A stretch of 64,000 nt of DNA from Candidatus Babelota bacterium (GTDB lineage: Bacteria > Babelota > Babeliae > Babelales > Vermiphilaceae): positions 1 to 64,000 of the forward strand of contig JAJCZC010000018.1 of the NCBI GenBank assembly GCA_029262575.1. Direction: 5' to 3'. The translations under genes were made by a program, and so were the position numbers. A model generated the notes under the pieces. It saw nothing but the letters and a program-made list of their open reading frames with translations. It was not told where the DNA came from and made no database searches. Shown here piece after piece: positions 43,987 through 53,643 of the stretch (within the stretch, counting starts at the first letter, position 1; every line of letters begins with the position of its first letter).

Positions 43987-45093
43987 TCACCCTAACAATG
44001 ATTCAAAACGCGATACTCTCGCATCTTGTGCACAAAATTCATTTTTTTGAATAGTTTTAAGCAATGCAGCCTCATCAGCATCAACCATAATACGCACCAA
44101 CTCATGAAACGAAATTTTTGGCTGCCAATCGAGCATTTCACGTGCCCTTGCGGCATCACCGCACAATTGCTCAACTTCAGTTGGCCTAAAATATTGTGGA
44201 TCTACAGCAACAACTTTTTTACCCGTTTTGACATCAATCGCATAAGTACCCCTGCCTTGGCCATGCCATGCAAGTTCAATATTAAGACATGCAAATGAGG
44301 CATCAACAAACTCTCGCACACTGTGCATTTGGCCAGTTGCGATAACCAAATCATGCGCCTCTTCTTGTTGTAACATCAACCACATGGCCTCAACATAATC
44401 TTTTGCATAACCCCAATCACGCTTTGCATCCAAGTTGCCCAAAAATAATGTCTGCTGTAAACCATGTTTGATGCGCACTGCCGCTCGGGTTATTTTGCGG
44501 GTAACAAATGTTTCACCACGCATAGGTGATTCATGATTGAACAAAATACCATTACATGCAAACATACCGTATGCTTCACGATAATTACGTGTAATCCAAT
44601 AGGCATAAAGTTTAGCGGCCGCATAAGGTGAACGCGGAGCAAATGGCGTATCTTCATTTTGTGGGCATTGTGCGGCATTGCCAAAAAGTTCACTGGTCGA
44701 TGCTTGATAAAATTTCACCTTTTTGGTTAACCCTAAAATGCGAATAGCCTCTAGCATACGTAATGTACCTAATGCATCAGATTGTGCCGTATATTCTGGC
44801 GTTTCAAATGAAACAGCAACATGACTTTGTGCAGCTAAATGATATATTTCATCCGGCTGAATTTCTTGAATAACGCGAATGAGATTGGTTGCATCGGTCA
44901 CATCACCATAATGGAGCACAAATCTGCGCTCCGGCGATTCATGCTGATCTTGAAAAAGATGATCAATGCGCGAAGTATTAAATGATGAAGAACGCCGCTT
45001 AATGCCATGAACTTGATACCCTTTTTTGAGCAAAAGTTCCGCTAAATATGAACCATCTTGTCCTGTGATGCCAGTTATTAACGCTCTCTTCAT
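43987..45093 (-). CDS. gmd: GDP-mannose 4,6-dehydratase, cytosolic copy
   Basis: The 368-residue protein starts at ATG 45093 (AAGGCTATTGTA upstream) and opens directly with [20 protein letters not shown], so it has no signal peptide. Family blocks: [51 protein letters not shown] (Y-x-x-x-K), [35 protein letters not shown] and [20 protein letters not shown]. It is highly similar to the exported copy at 37030 over its whole length but has its own C-terminal tail. It converts GDP-mannose to GDP-4-keto-6-deoxymannose. It lies downstream of ManC in the operon. No GDP-fucose synthase without a signal peptide is present in the window. Confidence 0.95.
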   Translation of the reverse strand: MKRALITGITGQDGSYLAELLLKKGYQVHGIKRRSSSFNTSRIDHLFQDQHESPERRFVLHYGDVTDATNLIRVIQEIQPDEIYHLAAQSHVAVSFETPEYTAQSDALGTLRMLEAIRILGLTKKVKFYQASTSELFGNAAQCPQNEDTPFAPRSPYAAAKLYAYWITRNYREAYGMFACNGILFNHESPMRGETFVTRKITRAAVRIKHGLQQTLFLGNLDAKRDWGYAKDYVEAMWLMLQQEEAHDLVIATGQMHSVREFVDASFACLNIELAWHGQGRGTYAIDVKTGKKVVAVDPQYFRPTEVEQLCGDAARAREMLDWQPKISFHELVRIMVDADEAALLKTIQKNEFCAQDARVSRFESLLG

Positions 45094-45110
45094 TACAATA
45101 GCCTTATCAA

Positions 45111-46229
45111 CTATAGATGCTGTTTATAATTACCTTGTTTTAATAATCGAACAATGCCACGCACATTTTCAGCTTTATCACGCTTGGTGATCAACAGTGC
45201 ATCATCAACTTCGACTATACACAAATCATCAACGCCAACTAAGGCCACCAATTTGCCTGGAACATCAACTAAATTATTACGCGAATCGACACCAATAAAA
45301 TTGGCATCGAGTGTATTATACTGTTGCTTTAATGATAAAAACACTTCAATGTTGCCGACATCACACCATGAAAAGTCAACTGGCATAACCGAAACATGTT
45401 TACTGCGTTCAATCAATGCATAATCAATTGAATCCGCAATAACATGCTCATAGGTATCTTTTTTTTCAATATAGTTTTTCACACCTGCAAACATTTCTGG
45501 AGCTTCTTGTTGAAACTCACGTACAAAGGTCGATGCTTGAGCACAGAAAATACTTATATTCCACAACTTGTTGCCTTGCTCAATATATTGTTGTGCAACT
45601 TCTTGAGACGGTTTTTCGCGGAAACGCGTTACTTTATATGGCGCATCTTGTTGCGCCGCTTGCTGTGGATCGTATTCAATATAGCCATAACCTGTGGCTG
45701 AATATGTAGGCTCAACACCAAGTAATACAATATCATCATGCTTATGAGCATGATCAATCGCATGCTCTAAAAATGATGCGAATTTAGGCCAATCTCTTTT
45801 TGGAATGAATGCGTCAGAAGGTAAGAATACAATTATTGCATTCGGATCTTTAGCATAAATTTCCATGCATGCGAGCAATATAGCAGGTCCGGTGTTGCGT
45901 GAACCCGGCTCGACAATAATCCCGCCAACGTTGTCACCAACAAGCTCACTAATCATTTTTTCGTGCTGTTTAGTCGTACTAATCAAAATATGATCACGAT
46001 CAACCAAAAGGGCAGCACGGCCAACCGCTTGCCCTATCAATGTTTCATCTGGAAGCGCTAAACACTGTTTTGGTTTATCTTCTTTGCTCAAAGGCCACAA
46101 ACGGGTACCGCTGCCACCTGCCATTACAACCACATGTACATTCTCAGAAATCATACTACGTCCATAGAGTTCGAACATTGAACTGATTATCAAAAAAAAC
46201 AAGGATATTTTTTTACCATGAAATACCAT
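45111..46229 (-). CDS. manC: Mannose-1-phosphate guanylyltransferase with putative signal peptide
   Basis: The 372-residue protein starts at ATG 46229 behind AAAAAGGAGC. Residues 1-24 ([19 protein letters not shown]) form a signal-like segment before [20 protein letters not shown], the GTP-binding pyrophosphorylase signature. [49 protein letters not shown] and [16 protein letters not shown] are mannose-1-phosphate guanylyltransferase motifs. It lacks the C-terminal phosphomannose-isomerase domain of long ManC. It makes GDP-mannose, feeding Gmd. An internal ATG at 46154 would give a normal cytosolic start; its ribosome-binding site is weak, so two forms are possible. Confidence 0.9.
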   Translation of the reverse strand: MVFHGKKISLFFLIISSMFELYGRSMISENVHVVVMAGGSGTRLWPLSKEDKPKQCLALPDETLIGQAVGRAALLVDRDHILISTTKQHEKMISELVGDNVGGIIVEPGSRNTGPAILLACMEIYAKDPNAIIVFLPSDAFIPKRDWPKFASFLEHAIDHAHKHDDIVLLGVEPTYSATGYGYIEYDPQQAAQQDAPYKVTRFREKPSQEVAQQYIEQGNKLWNISIFCAQASTFVREFQQEAPEMFAGVKNYIEKKDTYEHVIADSIDYALIERSKHVSVMPVDFSWCDVGNIEVFLSLKQQYNTLDANFIGVDSRNNLVDVPGKLVALVGVDDLCIVEVDDALLITKRDKAENVRGIVRLLKQGNYKQHL

Positions 46230-46243
46230 AATTGTGCTCCTTT

Positions 46244-46438
46244 TTAATTATCATAATTAGGTAATTTTTTTACAACTTCCCAAATAGCTGAAACAACGCT
46301 AAGCGCATTGTTCCTGCTATTTGGGTTGGTTAAGGATTCTCTGTATACAAAACACCCTTTGGCTTCGGGCACAAGATACCACAAAATAAAAGCAAAAAAA
46401 AGCAACGGAATTTTAAAATTCAATATTTTTTTCTGCAT
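46244..46438 (-). CDS. Small secreted or membrane protein, unknown
   Basis: About 64 residues: MQKKILNFKIPLLFFAFILW is a hydrophobic N-terminus, then GCFVYRESLTNPNSRNNALS and a short helix. ATG 46438 or 46447 may be the start; both lie at or inside the end of the oxidoreductase gene, so translation is coupled. It could be a small periplasmic or membrane protein of the operon. Nothing identifies a function. Confidence 0.45.
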   Translation of the reverse strand: MQKKILNFKIPLLFFAFILWYLVPEAKGCFVYRESLTNPNSRNNALSVVSAIWEVVKKLPNYDN

Positions 46439-46448
46439 AGTATGCATG

Positions 46449-48608
46449 CTATCCAATATCTCGCGAACCCCCGCCGTTACACGCCAATGCATCAATAATT
46501 AAAGTCAGCTCGGCAACACGATCTAAACGGCTATAGGCAATCGGGGGCTTAAAAACTGGTTGGCGACATGCATCAAAAAACTGTTTGAGAATTGCGCTAT
46601 GCCCCTTGTCTGCATATGCTTCATTTTCATCAAAGCCTGAATTGAGGCCATATCCTTTGAGTATTTTATAGTCATCCATAACAATGGCTTTACCGTCAAA
46701 AAACAGCTCCATGCGCTCTTTAGACAACTTTACGTTTCCAACAGATGTATATAATAGCGAACATACCGAACCATCATTAAAACTTATATGCACGGTAAAA
46801 TTATCGGTCGGGAAAATATTTTCATTGATGCTGTTCACACTTTCCACCGAAACAGCCAATGGTTTTGCATCAGTTAAATAACAGAAAAGATCAATAATGT
46901 GGCAAGCCTCACCAATAATTCTACCCGCGCCTATATCCGTTTGCACCCAATGATCCTTTGAAATAAACTCTGCATTCATACGATAATGCACAATCATTGG
47001 CCCCGAACGCTTATCTATCGCTTTTTTTATCTTCTGCATAAATGGTGAAAAGGAACGATTATAATCAACACAAAGAGGTGCATTTGGATACTGTTTCAAC
47101 ATATTGCGCATATCTTGCAATTGTTGCCAATCGGTCACCATCGGTTTTTCTAAAAATACCGCTTTGCCATGGGATAACGCATTAATTGTTTGTGCGGCAT
47201 GAAACTTGTGTGGCGAGGCTATCACCACAGCATCAACCACATCTTCTGCAAATAAATCCGCATAATCTCGACACACTTTTGCAGCGCCATATACATTCGC
47301 ACTATCAAGAGAAGCCGTTAGATCAGTGTCGGCGATAGCATGTATTTTTGCATTGCTTAATTTATCAATTGCTGGCATCAACTTCATTGTTGAAAAGCCC
47401 CCAGCACCAACCACGCCAACACGTATCGTTTCTTTTTTAGCAGGAATAAAACGCACATCACAAGAAGTATCTAACTTTTTTTCCTTTGGCATTTGCTGAT
47501 CATGCTGATCATAAGATACAACAACTCCCAACGCCTGCTGTTCATTTATATATGCATATCCCTTACCAATCGCATCCAAAGGAACCTCGTGCGACATTAA
47601 TGTTGCAATATCAAGATCACCCTTTTGCAATAATTGCACAAACGCCTGCATATTTCTGTTTTCAGTCCAACGAACATAAGCATAGGGATAATCAACTCCT
47701 TTTTGTTCATATGTTTGATCATAACGTCCAGGACCATAAGAACAAGAAATCCGCAAATCAACCTCTTTAGCATAAAATGGGCTGCGATCGAACTGCAAAT
47801 TAACATCCCCAACCAAAACAACCTTGCCCTTTTTACGCGTTAATTCCATTGCTTGTTGAAGGATCGTGTCATGTTTTGCTGAAGCTGTGATAATAGTTGC
47901 ATCAACCCCATAATGATCGGTGATATAATTAATTTCTTGCTTGATATTATCATGCTCTGAACGCAAAACCCAATCTGCACCCAATTTTTTGGCAACATCA
48001 AGTCGTTCTTGCAAAAGGTCAATACCAATAACATTACACCCTGCTTTTTTCGCCAGTTGTACCGTCAACTGGCCAATCAAACCTAAACCAATCACACATA
48101 CATTTTCACCCAAACTGATTTCTGCTCGACGAATACCTTGTAATGCAATAGCGCCAATAGTTGTAATGCTTGCTTCTTTTAAACAATCCGGACTTATACG
48201 CACCACCAAATGCTCAGGTACGCAAACTAAATCTGCATGATGTGCATATCCAGCACCTGCGCACGCAACATAATCACCAGTGCGAACATTACGCACCTTT
48301 TTGCCAACAGCTAATACACGCCCGGAACAGGAATAGCCTAGTGCCTGTGATTCACCTTTGAGCTTACTTTTAATTAACGCGGAAGCTCCTTCAATACCAT
48401 GCGAAGCGACCGATTCGAGAACTTTTTTTATTTTTGTAGAAACATTTGATAGCACCGTATCTTGTTCAGCTTGAGCAATGGTCGCCGTTTCAGAGCCTGA
48501 ACTAATAAATGAATAATGTACTGCAATCAATACATCATATTCGTCCATTGCCGGTTGACATACCTCCTTGACAACAACGGCACCTTTTTGCAAAAAAACT
48601 TGCCTCAT
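46449..48608 (-). CDS. Two-domain oxidoreductase (MDR alcohol dehydrogenase + GFO/IDH/MocA)
   Basis: The 719-residue protein has an N-terminal zinc-type medium-chain dehydrogenase (ALGYSCSGRVLAVGKKVRNV, VCVIGLGLIGQLTVQLAKKA as the NAD fold). From about residue 395 it carries a GFO/IDH/MocA oxidoreductase (IRVGVVGAGGFSTMKLMPAI, FLEKPMVTDWQQL with the catalytic E-K-P, GEACHIIDLFCYLTDA). Such fusions occur in bacterial surface-glycan clusters. The likely substrate is a nucleotide sugar or glycan intermediate, but it is not established. No signal peptide. The ATG overlaps the previous stop as ATGA, coupling it to the WecB-WecC fusion gene. Confidence 0.85.
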   Translation of the reverse strand: MRQVFLQKGAVVVKEVCQPAMDEYDVLIAVHYSFISSGSETATIAQAEQDTVLSNVSTKIKKVLESVASHGIEGASALIKSKLKGESQALGYSCSGRVLAVGKKVRNVRTGDYVACAGAGYAHHADLVCVPEHLVVRISPDCLKEASITTIGAIALQGIRRAEISLGENVCVIGLGLIGQLTVQLAKKAGCNVIGIDLLQERLDVAKKLGADWVLRSEHDNIKQEINYITDHYGVDATIITASAKHDTILQQAMELTRKKGKVVLVGDVNLQFDRSPFYAKEVDLRISCSYGPGRYDQTYEQKGVDYPYAYVRWTENRNMQAFVQLLQKGDLDIATLMSHEVPLDAIGKGYAYINEQQALGVVVSYDQHDQQMPKEKKLDTSCDVRFIPAKKETIRVGVVGAGGFSTMKLMPAIDKLSNAKIHAIADTDLTASLDSANVYGAAKVCRDYADLFAEDVVDAVVIASPHKFHAAQTINALSHGKAVFLEKPMVTDWQQLQDMRNMLKQYPNAPLCVDYNRSFSPFMQKIKKAIDKRSGPMIVHYRMNAEFISKDHWVQTDIGAGRIIGEACHIIDLFCYLTDAKPLAVSVESVNSINENIFPTDNFTVHISFNDGSVCSLLYTSVGNVKLSKERMELFFDGKAIVMDDYKILKGYGLNSGFDENEAYADKGHSAILKQFFDACRQPVFKPPIAYSRLDRVAELTLIIDALACNGGGSRDIG

Positions 48609-51154
48609 TGCAACTCCTGCGCTTGTGATGCTGTAGGAACATTTGACTCTGGCATAAAAAATTCAAGTGATTGCGCTGGCCAATATATCTGCTCGTGTTC
48701 AAATTTAGGCGTATGCAATATACCGCAAAAATCCAAGACTTTTTTATCTTTCAATATCTTCTTATCAATTGCTTTAAAACGTGTATGACCAACTAAAAAC
48801 ACTACAATATCCGCTTTTTGCAATCCATCAGTTACCGAAACTGCTGCATCTGGATATAACGCTGAAACTTTTTTTTGATTAATATGAGGTTCAGCCACCA
48901 TCATGTTGATGCTGCCATGCTCTTTGACCAAATCCGCAATTCTGATTGAAGGTGATTCTCGCATATCATCAACATCTGGCTTATAGGTTAAACCCATTAA
49001 TAAAACATTACATTTTAAAGTTGTTTTACTGCACCATTGGCGCACGGCTTTAAAAATATATTCAACCACCTGCAATGGACGCCCATCGTTAATATTACGT
49101 GCTGTGTTTAAAAGTTGTGTTTGTTGCGCAAACGTTTCGATTAAAAACCATGGATCAACTGCAATACAATGACCACCAACACCTGCCGATGGGCGCAATA
49201 TATTAACTCGTGGATGTTTATTTGCAAGTTCAATAACCTCATAGGGATCTGATCCAATAGCATAGGCCATAGAAGCAACTTGATGAGCAAAGGCGATTTC
49301 AACATCGCGCGAACTATTTTCAATCAATTTAACAAGTTCTGCTGTTTTTGCATCGGTTAAATACATATTGCCTTCCACAAATGCTGCATATAACTCTCTT
49401 GCTGCATAAACTGAATCTTTATTAACCCCACCAATGACACGATCATTGTGTATGAGTTCATAAAAAATTTTCCCTGGCAATACACGCTCAGGGCAGTGAG
49501 CTACAAAAAAAACTTCACCTGGAATAAGACCTGTTTTTTCTTGTAAAAATGCTGCAAATCGATCAGTTGCACCCACGGGCACTGTCGATTCGAGTATTAT
49601 TGTATCACCTTTTTTGAGTACACTGGCAATAGTTTGGGCAGCTTGAAACACATAACTTAAATCTGCCGTTTTACATTCTTTAAATGGTGTAGGAACTGCA
49701 ACTATAAAATAATCTGATGGTATAATTTCTGTTGTTGCTCGAAACTGTTTTTGTGCAAGCGCAATTTGCAGCTTTTCAAATAGATCCGGCTCCTGAATAA
49801 CCGGCTCACCATTATTAATTGCAGCAACACGCTCTGCATCAATATCAAAACCGCTCACTTGAAAACCAGATTCCGCGCACACAATTGATGTGGGCAAACC
49901 GATATAACCCAATCCTAAAACGGTAACTTTTTTCATGTTTCCCCTTATTTTATCCGGCACAGAAGCTTCATGTTTTTTTACCGGAGTCATGGCTAACGCA
50001 TTTTGCTCATTGGGTAGTCTATAATCTTTTTTTATATGTGTCTTTAAAATTTCAACAATCTTTTGCGATGCAAATCCATCACCATAAATTGTACTTTTTT
50101 GATGCTCTATATTTTGTGTGTAAACAAGTAGTGCTTGCTGCAACTTATGCACATCAGTGCCCACCAATTGTGCAATTCCAGAAGTAATTCCTTCTTGCCT
50201 TTCTGTTTTTTCACGCAAAACAATTGTTTGCTTTCCTAAACTTACCGCCTCTTCTTGAATACCGCCCGAATCAGTTACTACCACATCGGCATTATCAAGA
50301 ATGCATACTAAATCTTGATATAAAAGTGGTTCCGAAAGATAACAGTTGGACACGTCACGCATTCCTGATTGCTGCAACGCATTAATCACATGCGGATTTG
50401 GATGAAATGGGTAGATGCAAAATATGTCATCATGTTCTTGCAAAAAGGCGTGCAATGTTTTCAGAACACGCTCAATACCACCATCAAACGATTCCCGACG
50501 ATGCATCGTCAACAACATTAATTTTTGCTTATTTTGCTTGCATTGTTGAATTATACTATGCACATGATTCGATACAACAATATCACCTGATTCAATGTTG
50601 TTCTTCACAATACGCAATGCATCAACCACTGTATTGCCAGTTAAATAGATTGATGCATCATTGATGCTTTCTGCGCACAAATTATCAACATTGCATTGAG
50701 TTGGCGCAAAATGAAATTGCGCAATTGATGAAACCACTTTTCGATTCATCTCTTCAGGAAATGGCGCATAAAGATCATGTGTGCGTAATCCAGCTTCAAT
50801 ATGCCCAACAGGAATTTTGAGATAAAAAGCTGCCATTGCACCAACCATAGTTGAGGTGGTATCGCCTTGCACCAAAACATAAGATGGCTTAACTTTTAAT
50901 AACACTTCTTTTATTCTCTGCAACAATGATTGCGTCACATAAAACAGATCCTGATTTAAGCGCATCACCCCCAGATCATAGTCAGGAGTTATACCAAAAA
51001 GATCATAAACATCTTGCAACAGTTGATCATGTTGCATAGTTGAGCACAAAATAACCGGTATGTTTGCTTCTTTTAAAGCAAAATAAACCGGCATCATTTT
51101 GATACCCTCTGGACGTGTTCCAACAATCAAAACAATTGGTGCAGGTTTGGTCAT
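48605..51154 (-). CDS. Fused UDP-GlcNAc 2-epimerase / UDP-ManNAc dehydrogenase (WecB-WecC)
   Basis: The 849-residue chain begins at ATG 51154 behind GAGGTAAAAA. Residues 1-370 are a non-hydrolysing UDP-GlcNAc 2-epimerase (LIVGTRPEGIKMMPVYFAL, VQGDTTSTMVGAMAAFYL, HIEAGLRTHDLYAPFPEEMN, VVTDSGGIQEEAVSLGK). Residues 407-849 are a UDP-sugar 6-dehydrogenase (VTVLGLGYIGLPTSIVCAES, STVPVGATDRF, SAGVGGHCIAVDPWFLI, LGLTYKPDVDDMRESPS). Together they would turn UDP-GlcNAc into UDP-ManNAcA. At the junction an in-frame ATG at 49936 is preceded by AAGGGGAAAC, the apparent relic of a separate wecC start. No signal peptide. First gene of the operon that runs to 43148. Confidence 0.92.
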   Translation of the reverse strand: MTKPAPIVLIVGTRPEGIKMMPVYFALKEANIPVILCSTMQHDQLLQDVYDLFGITPDYDLGVMRLNQDLFYVTQSLLQRIKEVLLKVKPSYVLVQGDTTSTMVGAMAAFYLKIPVGHIEAGLRTHDLYAPFPEEMNRKVVSSIAQFHFAPTQCNVDNLCAESINDASIYLTGNTVVDALRIVKNNIESGDIVVSNHVHSIIQQCKQNKQKLMLLTMHRRESFDGGIERVLKTLHAFLQEHDDIFCIYPFHPNPHVINALQQSGMRDVSNCYLSEPLLYQDLVCILDNADVVVTDSGGIQEEAVSLGKQTIVLREKTERQEGITSGIAQLVGTDVHKLQQALLVYTQNIEHQKSTIYGDGFASQKIVEILKTHIKKDYRLPNEQNALAMTPVKKHEASVPDKIRGNMKKVTVLGLGYIGLPTSIVCAESGFQVSGFDIDAERVAAINNGEPVIQEPDLFEKLQIALAQKQFRATTEIIPSDYFIVAVPTPFKECKTADLSYVFQAAQTIASVLKKGDTIILESTVPVGATDRFAAFLQEKTGLIPGEVFFVAHCPERVLPGKIFYELIHNDRVIGGVNKDSVYAARELYAAFVEGNMYLTDAKTAELVKLIENSSRDVEIAFAHQVASMAYAIGSDPYEVIELANKHPRVNILRPSAGVGGHCIAVDPWFLIETFAQQTQLLNTARNINDGRPLQVVEYIFKAVRQWCSKTTLKCNVLLMGLTYKPDVDDMRESPSIRIADLVKEHGSINMMVAEPHINQKKVSALYPDAAVSVTDGLQKADIVVFLVGHTRFKAIDKKILKDKKVLDFCGILHTPKFEHEQIYWPAQSLEFFMPESNVPTASQAQELQ

Positions 51155-51266
51155 TTTTTACCTCAACCTTAAGAGTTATATTTTATTTGCCATACCATAA
51201 CACATGGTTTAATATTCGTTAATAATCTTTTTGGTATATATTGCCTAACAAAAAAGGAAGCCCTCA

Positions 51267-52622
51267 ATGAGCAAAGCTAAATATCTTGTTTTTATACTAT
51301 CCGTTGCAAATATATCATTATGCACACAACACAAAAATCTACTAGAACAAGCACGAGAACACAAAAATAAAGGCAACGCCCATAAAGCAATAACATGCTA
51401 TCAAAAAGCAATTAATGCCGATTCACACAATCTTCAAGCAAATCTTGAATTAGCTTTAGAGTATTACCACATACAAAATTACGAACCTGCTTTAGAAATA
51501 CTTGAGCAACTTTCACAAATTTTACCCAATAATCATTTTGTTTTCTTAATTATGGCCAAAATTTACCACAATACACGCATTATGGATAAAGCCATAGAAA
51601 ACTATAAAAAAGTCATAAAATTAAACCCTGACGACAAAAATGCCTATTCGCAGTTGGGCTATTGTTATCTTACCTCAGGTGATTATAAAAGAGGCCATGA
51701 AGCGTGGAGCGCTCGGTCAAAAAACGAACCTGTTACACAAAATAATGCAATTGATGCCTATGATGGCAAGCAAGACCTACATGGCAAAACAATCTTAATG
51801 CAAGATGAAGGTGGATTTGGCGATCTTTTTCAATGGATCCGATTTGCGCGTGAACTAAAACACAAGGGCGCAAACATCGTAGTTCAAGCACGAAAGGCGG
51901 CTATTCCTTTGCTTTCTTACTGCCAATATATTGATAAAGTTATTCCACAAGAAACCAACTTTGAAGCATTTGATTATAAAATGCATGTCGGCACTCTTTT
52001 TCATATTAATAAAATGACACTCGAAACCATTCCAACCGAAGTGCCATACCTCTATCCAAATAAAGAATTAGTCAAAAAGTGGCAAAACTATTTTAAACAC
52101 GACAACAATTTTAAAATAGGCATATGTTGGGATCCACAAACCTATAGGGATGCCAACACTGGTAAGCTCATTGAAAATACTCGCGCAATTCCTTTGTTTA
52201 ATTTTTATGAAATCTCACAACTAGAAAATGTCAGCATATATAGCTTGCAACAAAAAAATGGGCTAGACCAACTTGCACATATGCCTTCAGACTTTAATAT
52301 AAAACTCTTTAATACAAATTTTGATTGCACGCATGGAAGCTTTATGGATACTGCTGCCGCCATGCAACATTTGGATTTAATTATAACTGCAGACACTTCC
52401 ATTGGGCATTTAGCAGGAGCTTTGGGCGTAAAAGTTTGGACACTATTGCCGTTTGAAGCAGATTGGCGCTGGATGCTCAATCGATCTGATTCTCCATGGT
52501 ATCCAACCATGCGTTTATTTAGGCAAAAAAAAGCTGGCCAATGGGGGCCAGTCCTTGACGAAGTTATTAATGAACTCCATAAACTTCCTACAATTAAAAG
52601 TAACAATAGATATCATTATTGA
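51267..52622 (+). CDS. Secreted TPR protein with GT-B glycosyltransferase domain
   Basis: The 451-residue protein starts at ATG 51267 behind AAAAAAGGAAG. A signal peptide (MSKAKYLVFILSVANISLC) is followed by about three TPR repeats (QAREHKNKGNAHKAITCYQK, NPDDKNAYSQLGYCYLTSGD). The C-terminal domain opens with TILMQDEGGFGDLFQWIRFA and carries ITADTSIGHLAGALGVKVW and SPWYPTMRLFRQ, features of TPR-linked GT9/GT41-like glycosyltransferases. Such proteins may transfer GlcNAc or other sugars to proteins or glycans; specificity is unknown. A 16-bp terminator follows. Confidence 0.8.
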   Translation: MSKAKYLVFILSVANISLCTQHKNLLEQAREHKNKGNAHKAITCYQKAINADSHNLQANLELALEYYHIQNYEPALEILEQLSQILPNNHFVFLIMAKIYHNTRIMDKAIENYKKVIKLNPDDKNAYSQLGYCYLTSGDYKRGHEAWSARSKNEPVTQNNAIDAYDGKQDLHGKTILMQDEGGFGDLFQWIRFARELKHKGANIVVQARKAAIPLLSYCQYIDKVIPQETNFEAFDYKMHVGTLFHINKMTLETIPTEVPYLYPNKELVKKWQNYFKHDNNFKIGICWDPQTYRDANTGKLIENTRAIPLFNFYEISQLENVSIYSLQQKNGLDQLAHMPSDFNIKLFNTNFDCTHGSFMDTAAAMQHLDLIITADTSIGHLAGALGVKVWTLLPFEADWRWMLNRSDSPWYPTMRLFRQKKAGQWGPVLDEVINELHKLPTIKSNNRYHY

Positions 52623-52629
52623 TTCGCAA

Positions 52630-52667
52630 TTATAAAGAGGCTCGCTATTTTGCGAGCCTCTTTATAA
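52630..52667. terminator. Bidirectional terminator
   Basis: A 16-bp perfect stem (TTATAAAGAGGCTCGC with GCGAGCCTCTTTATAA) with loop TATTTT lies eight bases after the TPR glycosyltransferase stop. Confidence 0.85.
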
Positions 52668-52737
52668 GCAATCTTAAACACACTGAAAATATGACAGTAT
52701 GGTTGTACTAATCAGTTGTTCGAGGCCAATCGCATGT

Positions 52738-53355
52738 TTACCTGTTTAAATTAAGCGAAGCATCAGGCCCACTAAAATCATCCAACTTAACTTTTTTTCC
52801 TTCAAACTTTAAGAATGACTCAGTTCTTCTTTTTAAGCCTTTCATTGGACCCGTTTGTGGGCCAAAAGCGTCTTTCCCTTTGTTGCTCACGGAACCACCT
52901 CTATAGGCTACGAAAATATTTTTGCCCGGCGTAAAATGCCAGTATACTGGTTTTTGACTTTTAGTTGCTAATATAAGCCCGATTGGATCATTGCCACCCC
53001 AGGCTTGAATCGCATCTCCAGACCTCACCCATCGGCCAACCGCATCACCAGCATTTTTAATATTATAGGCGTTTATATCTTCGTTAATTCTTTTTTGCGT
53101 TACTCTATCCAGATCTTTTTTAAAGTTATTTTTCAAAAGATTTTCCCCAAATCCACCAAATTCCTCATGCTTCATCACTGCAACATAAACACTGTTATTG
53201 GGATCCTTACTTTTATTCCAAAATTCAAAATTAGGCTGAGCTCCTTTGCCATGCCATAAATCTTCGCTATAATTCCACGGTTTTTCAGCTTTCACAGTAA
53301 AAGCACAGCCAATCAACAACATTGCCGATAAGGTAATTCTAGCTGTTTTATTCAT
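52738..53355 (-). CDS. Secreted protein, unknown
   Basis: The 205-residue protein starts at ATG 53355 behind AGGAGTTTTA. The signal peptide is MNKTARITLSAMLLIGCAFT-VKA. The mature part (KPWNYSEDLWHGKGAQPNFE) is Trp-, Gly- and Lys-rich, with strands such as VYVAVMKHEEFGGFGENLL, KPVYWHFTPGKNIFVAYRGG and LKRRTESFLKFEGKKVKLDD. It has no Cys in the mature part and no later membrane segment. The lack of repeats separates it from the TPR-like secreted proteins nearby. I recognise no family. Periplasmic or exported; no operon partner. Confidence 0.7.
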   Translation of the reverse strand: MNKTARITLSAMLLIGCAFTVKAEKPWNYSEDLWHGKGAQPNFEFWNKSKDPNNSVYVAVMKHEEFGGFGENLLKNNFKKDLDRVTQKRINEDINAYNIKNAGDAVGRWVRSGDAIQAWGGNDPIGLILATKSQKPVYWHFTPGKNIFVAYRGGSVSNKGKDAFGPQTGPMKGLKRRTESFLKFEGKKVKLDDFSGPDASLNLNR

Positions 53356-53643
53356 AATAAAACTCCTACTTTTAGTTAAAATACATTATTATTTCCTAAC
53401 CCATACCCTTATTATATATAAATTCAAATGTAAATATAAAGGGTTGCATAAAAAAACACGTCAAATCAGGGCGAATAGTGCCTACTTTTACAAGTTTTTT
53501 ATCCAAAAAAGTCATTCGCGCCTTATTTTAATTAAATACTTGAATTTACCTACCATTACGTGCTAACATAAAAACGGCAGCGGATCGTATAAATAATCAA
53601 TATAGAGAACTAATTATGTTATATCTAATACCTAAGGAAAATA

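Noticed and set aside
6839-51154. Interpretation as a standard O-antigen or capsule locus
   Set aside because: No Wzx flippase, Wzy polymerase, ABC glycan exporter or initiating phosphoglycosyltransferase is visible, and most enzymes have signal peptides, which such loci lack.
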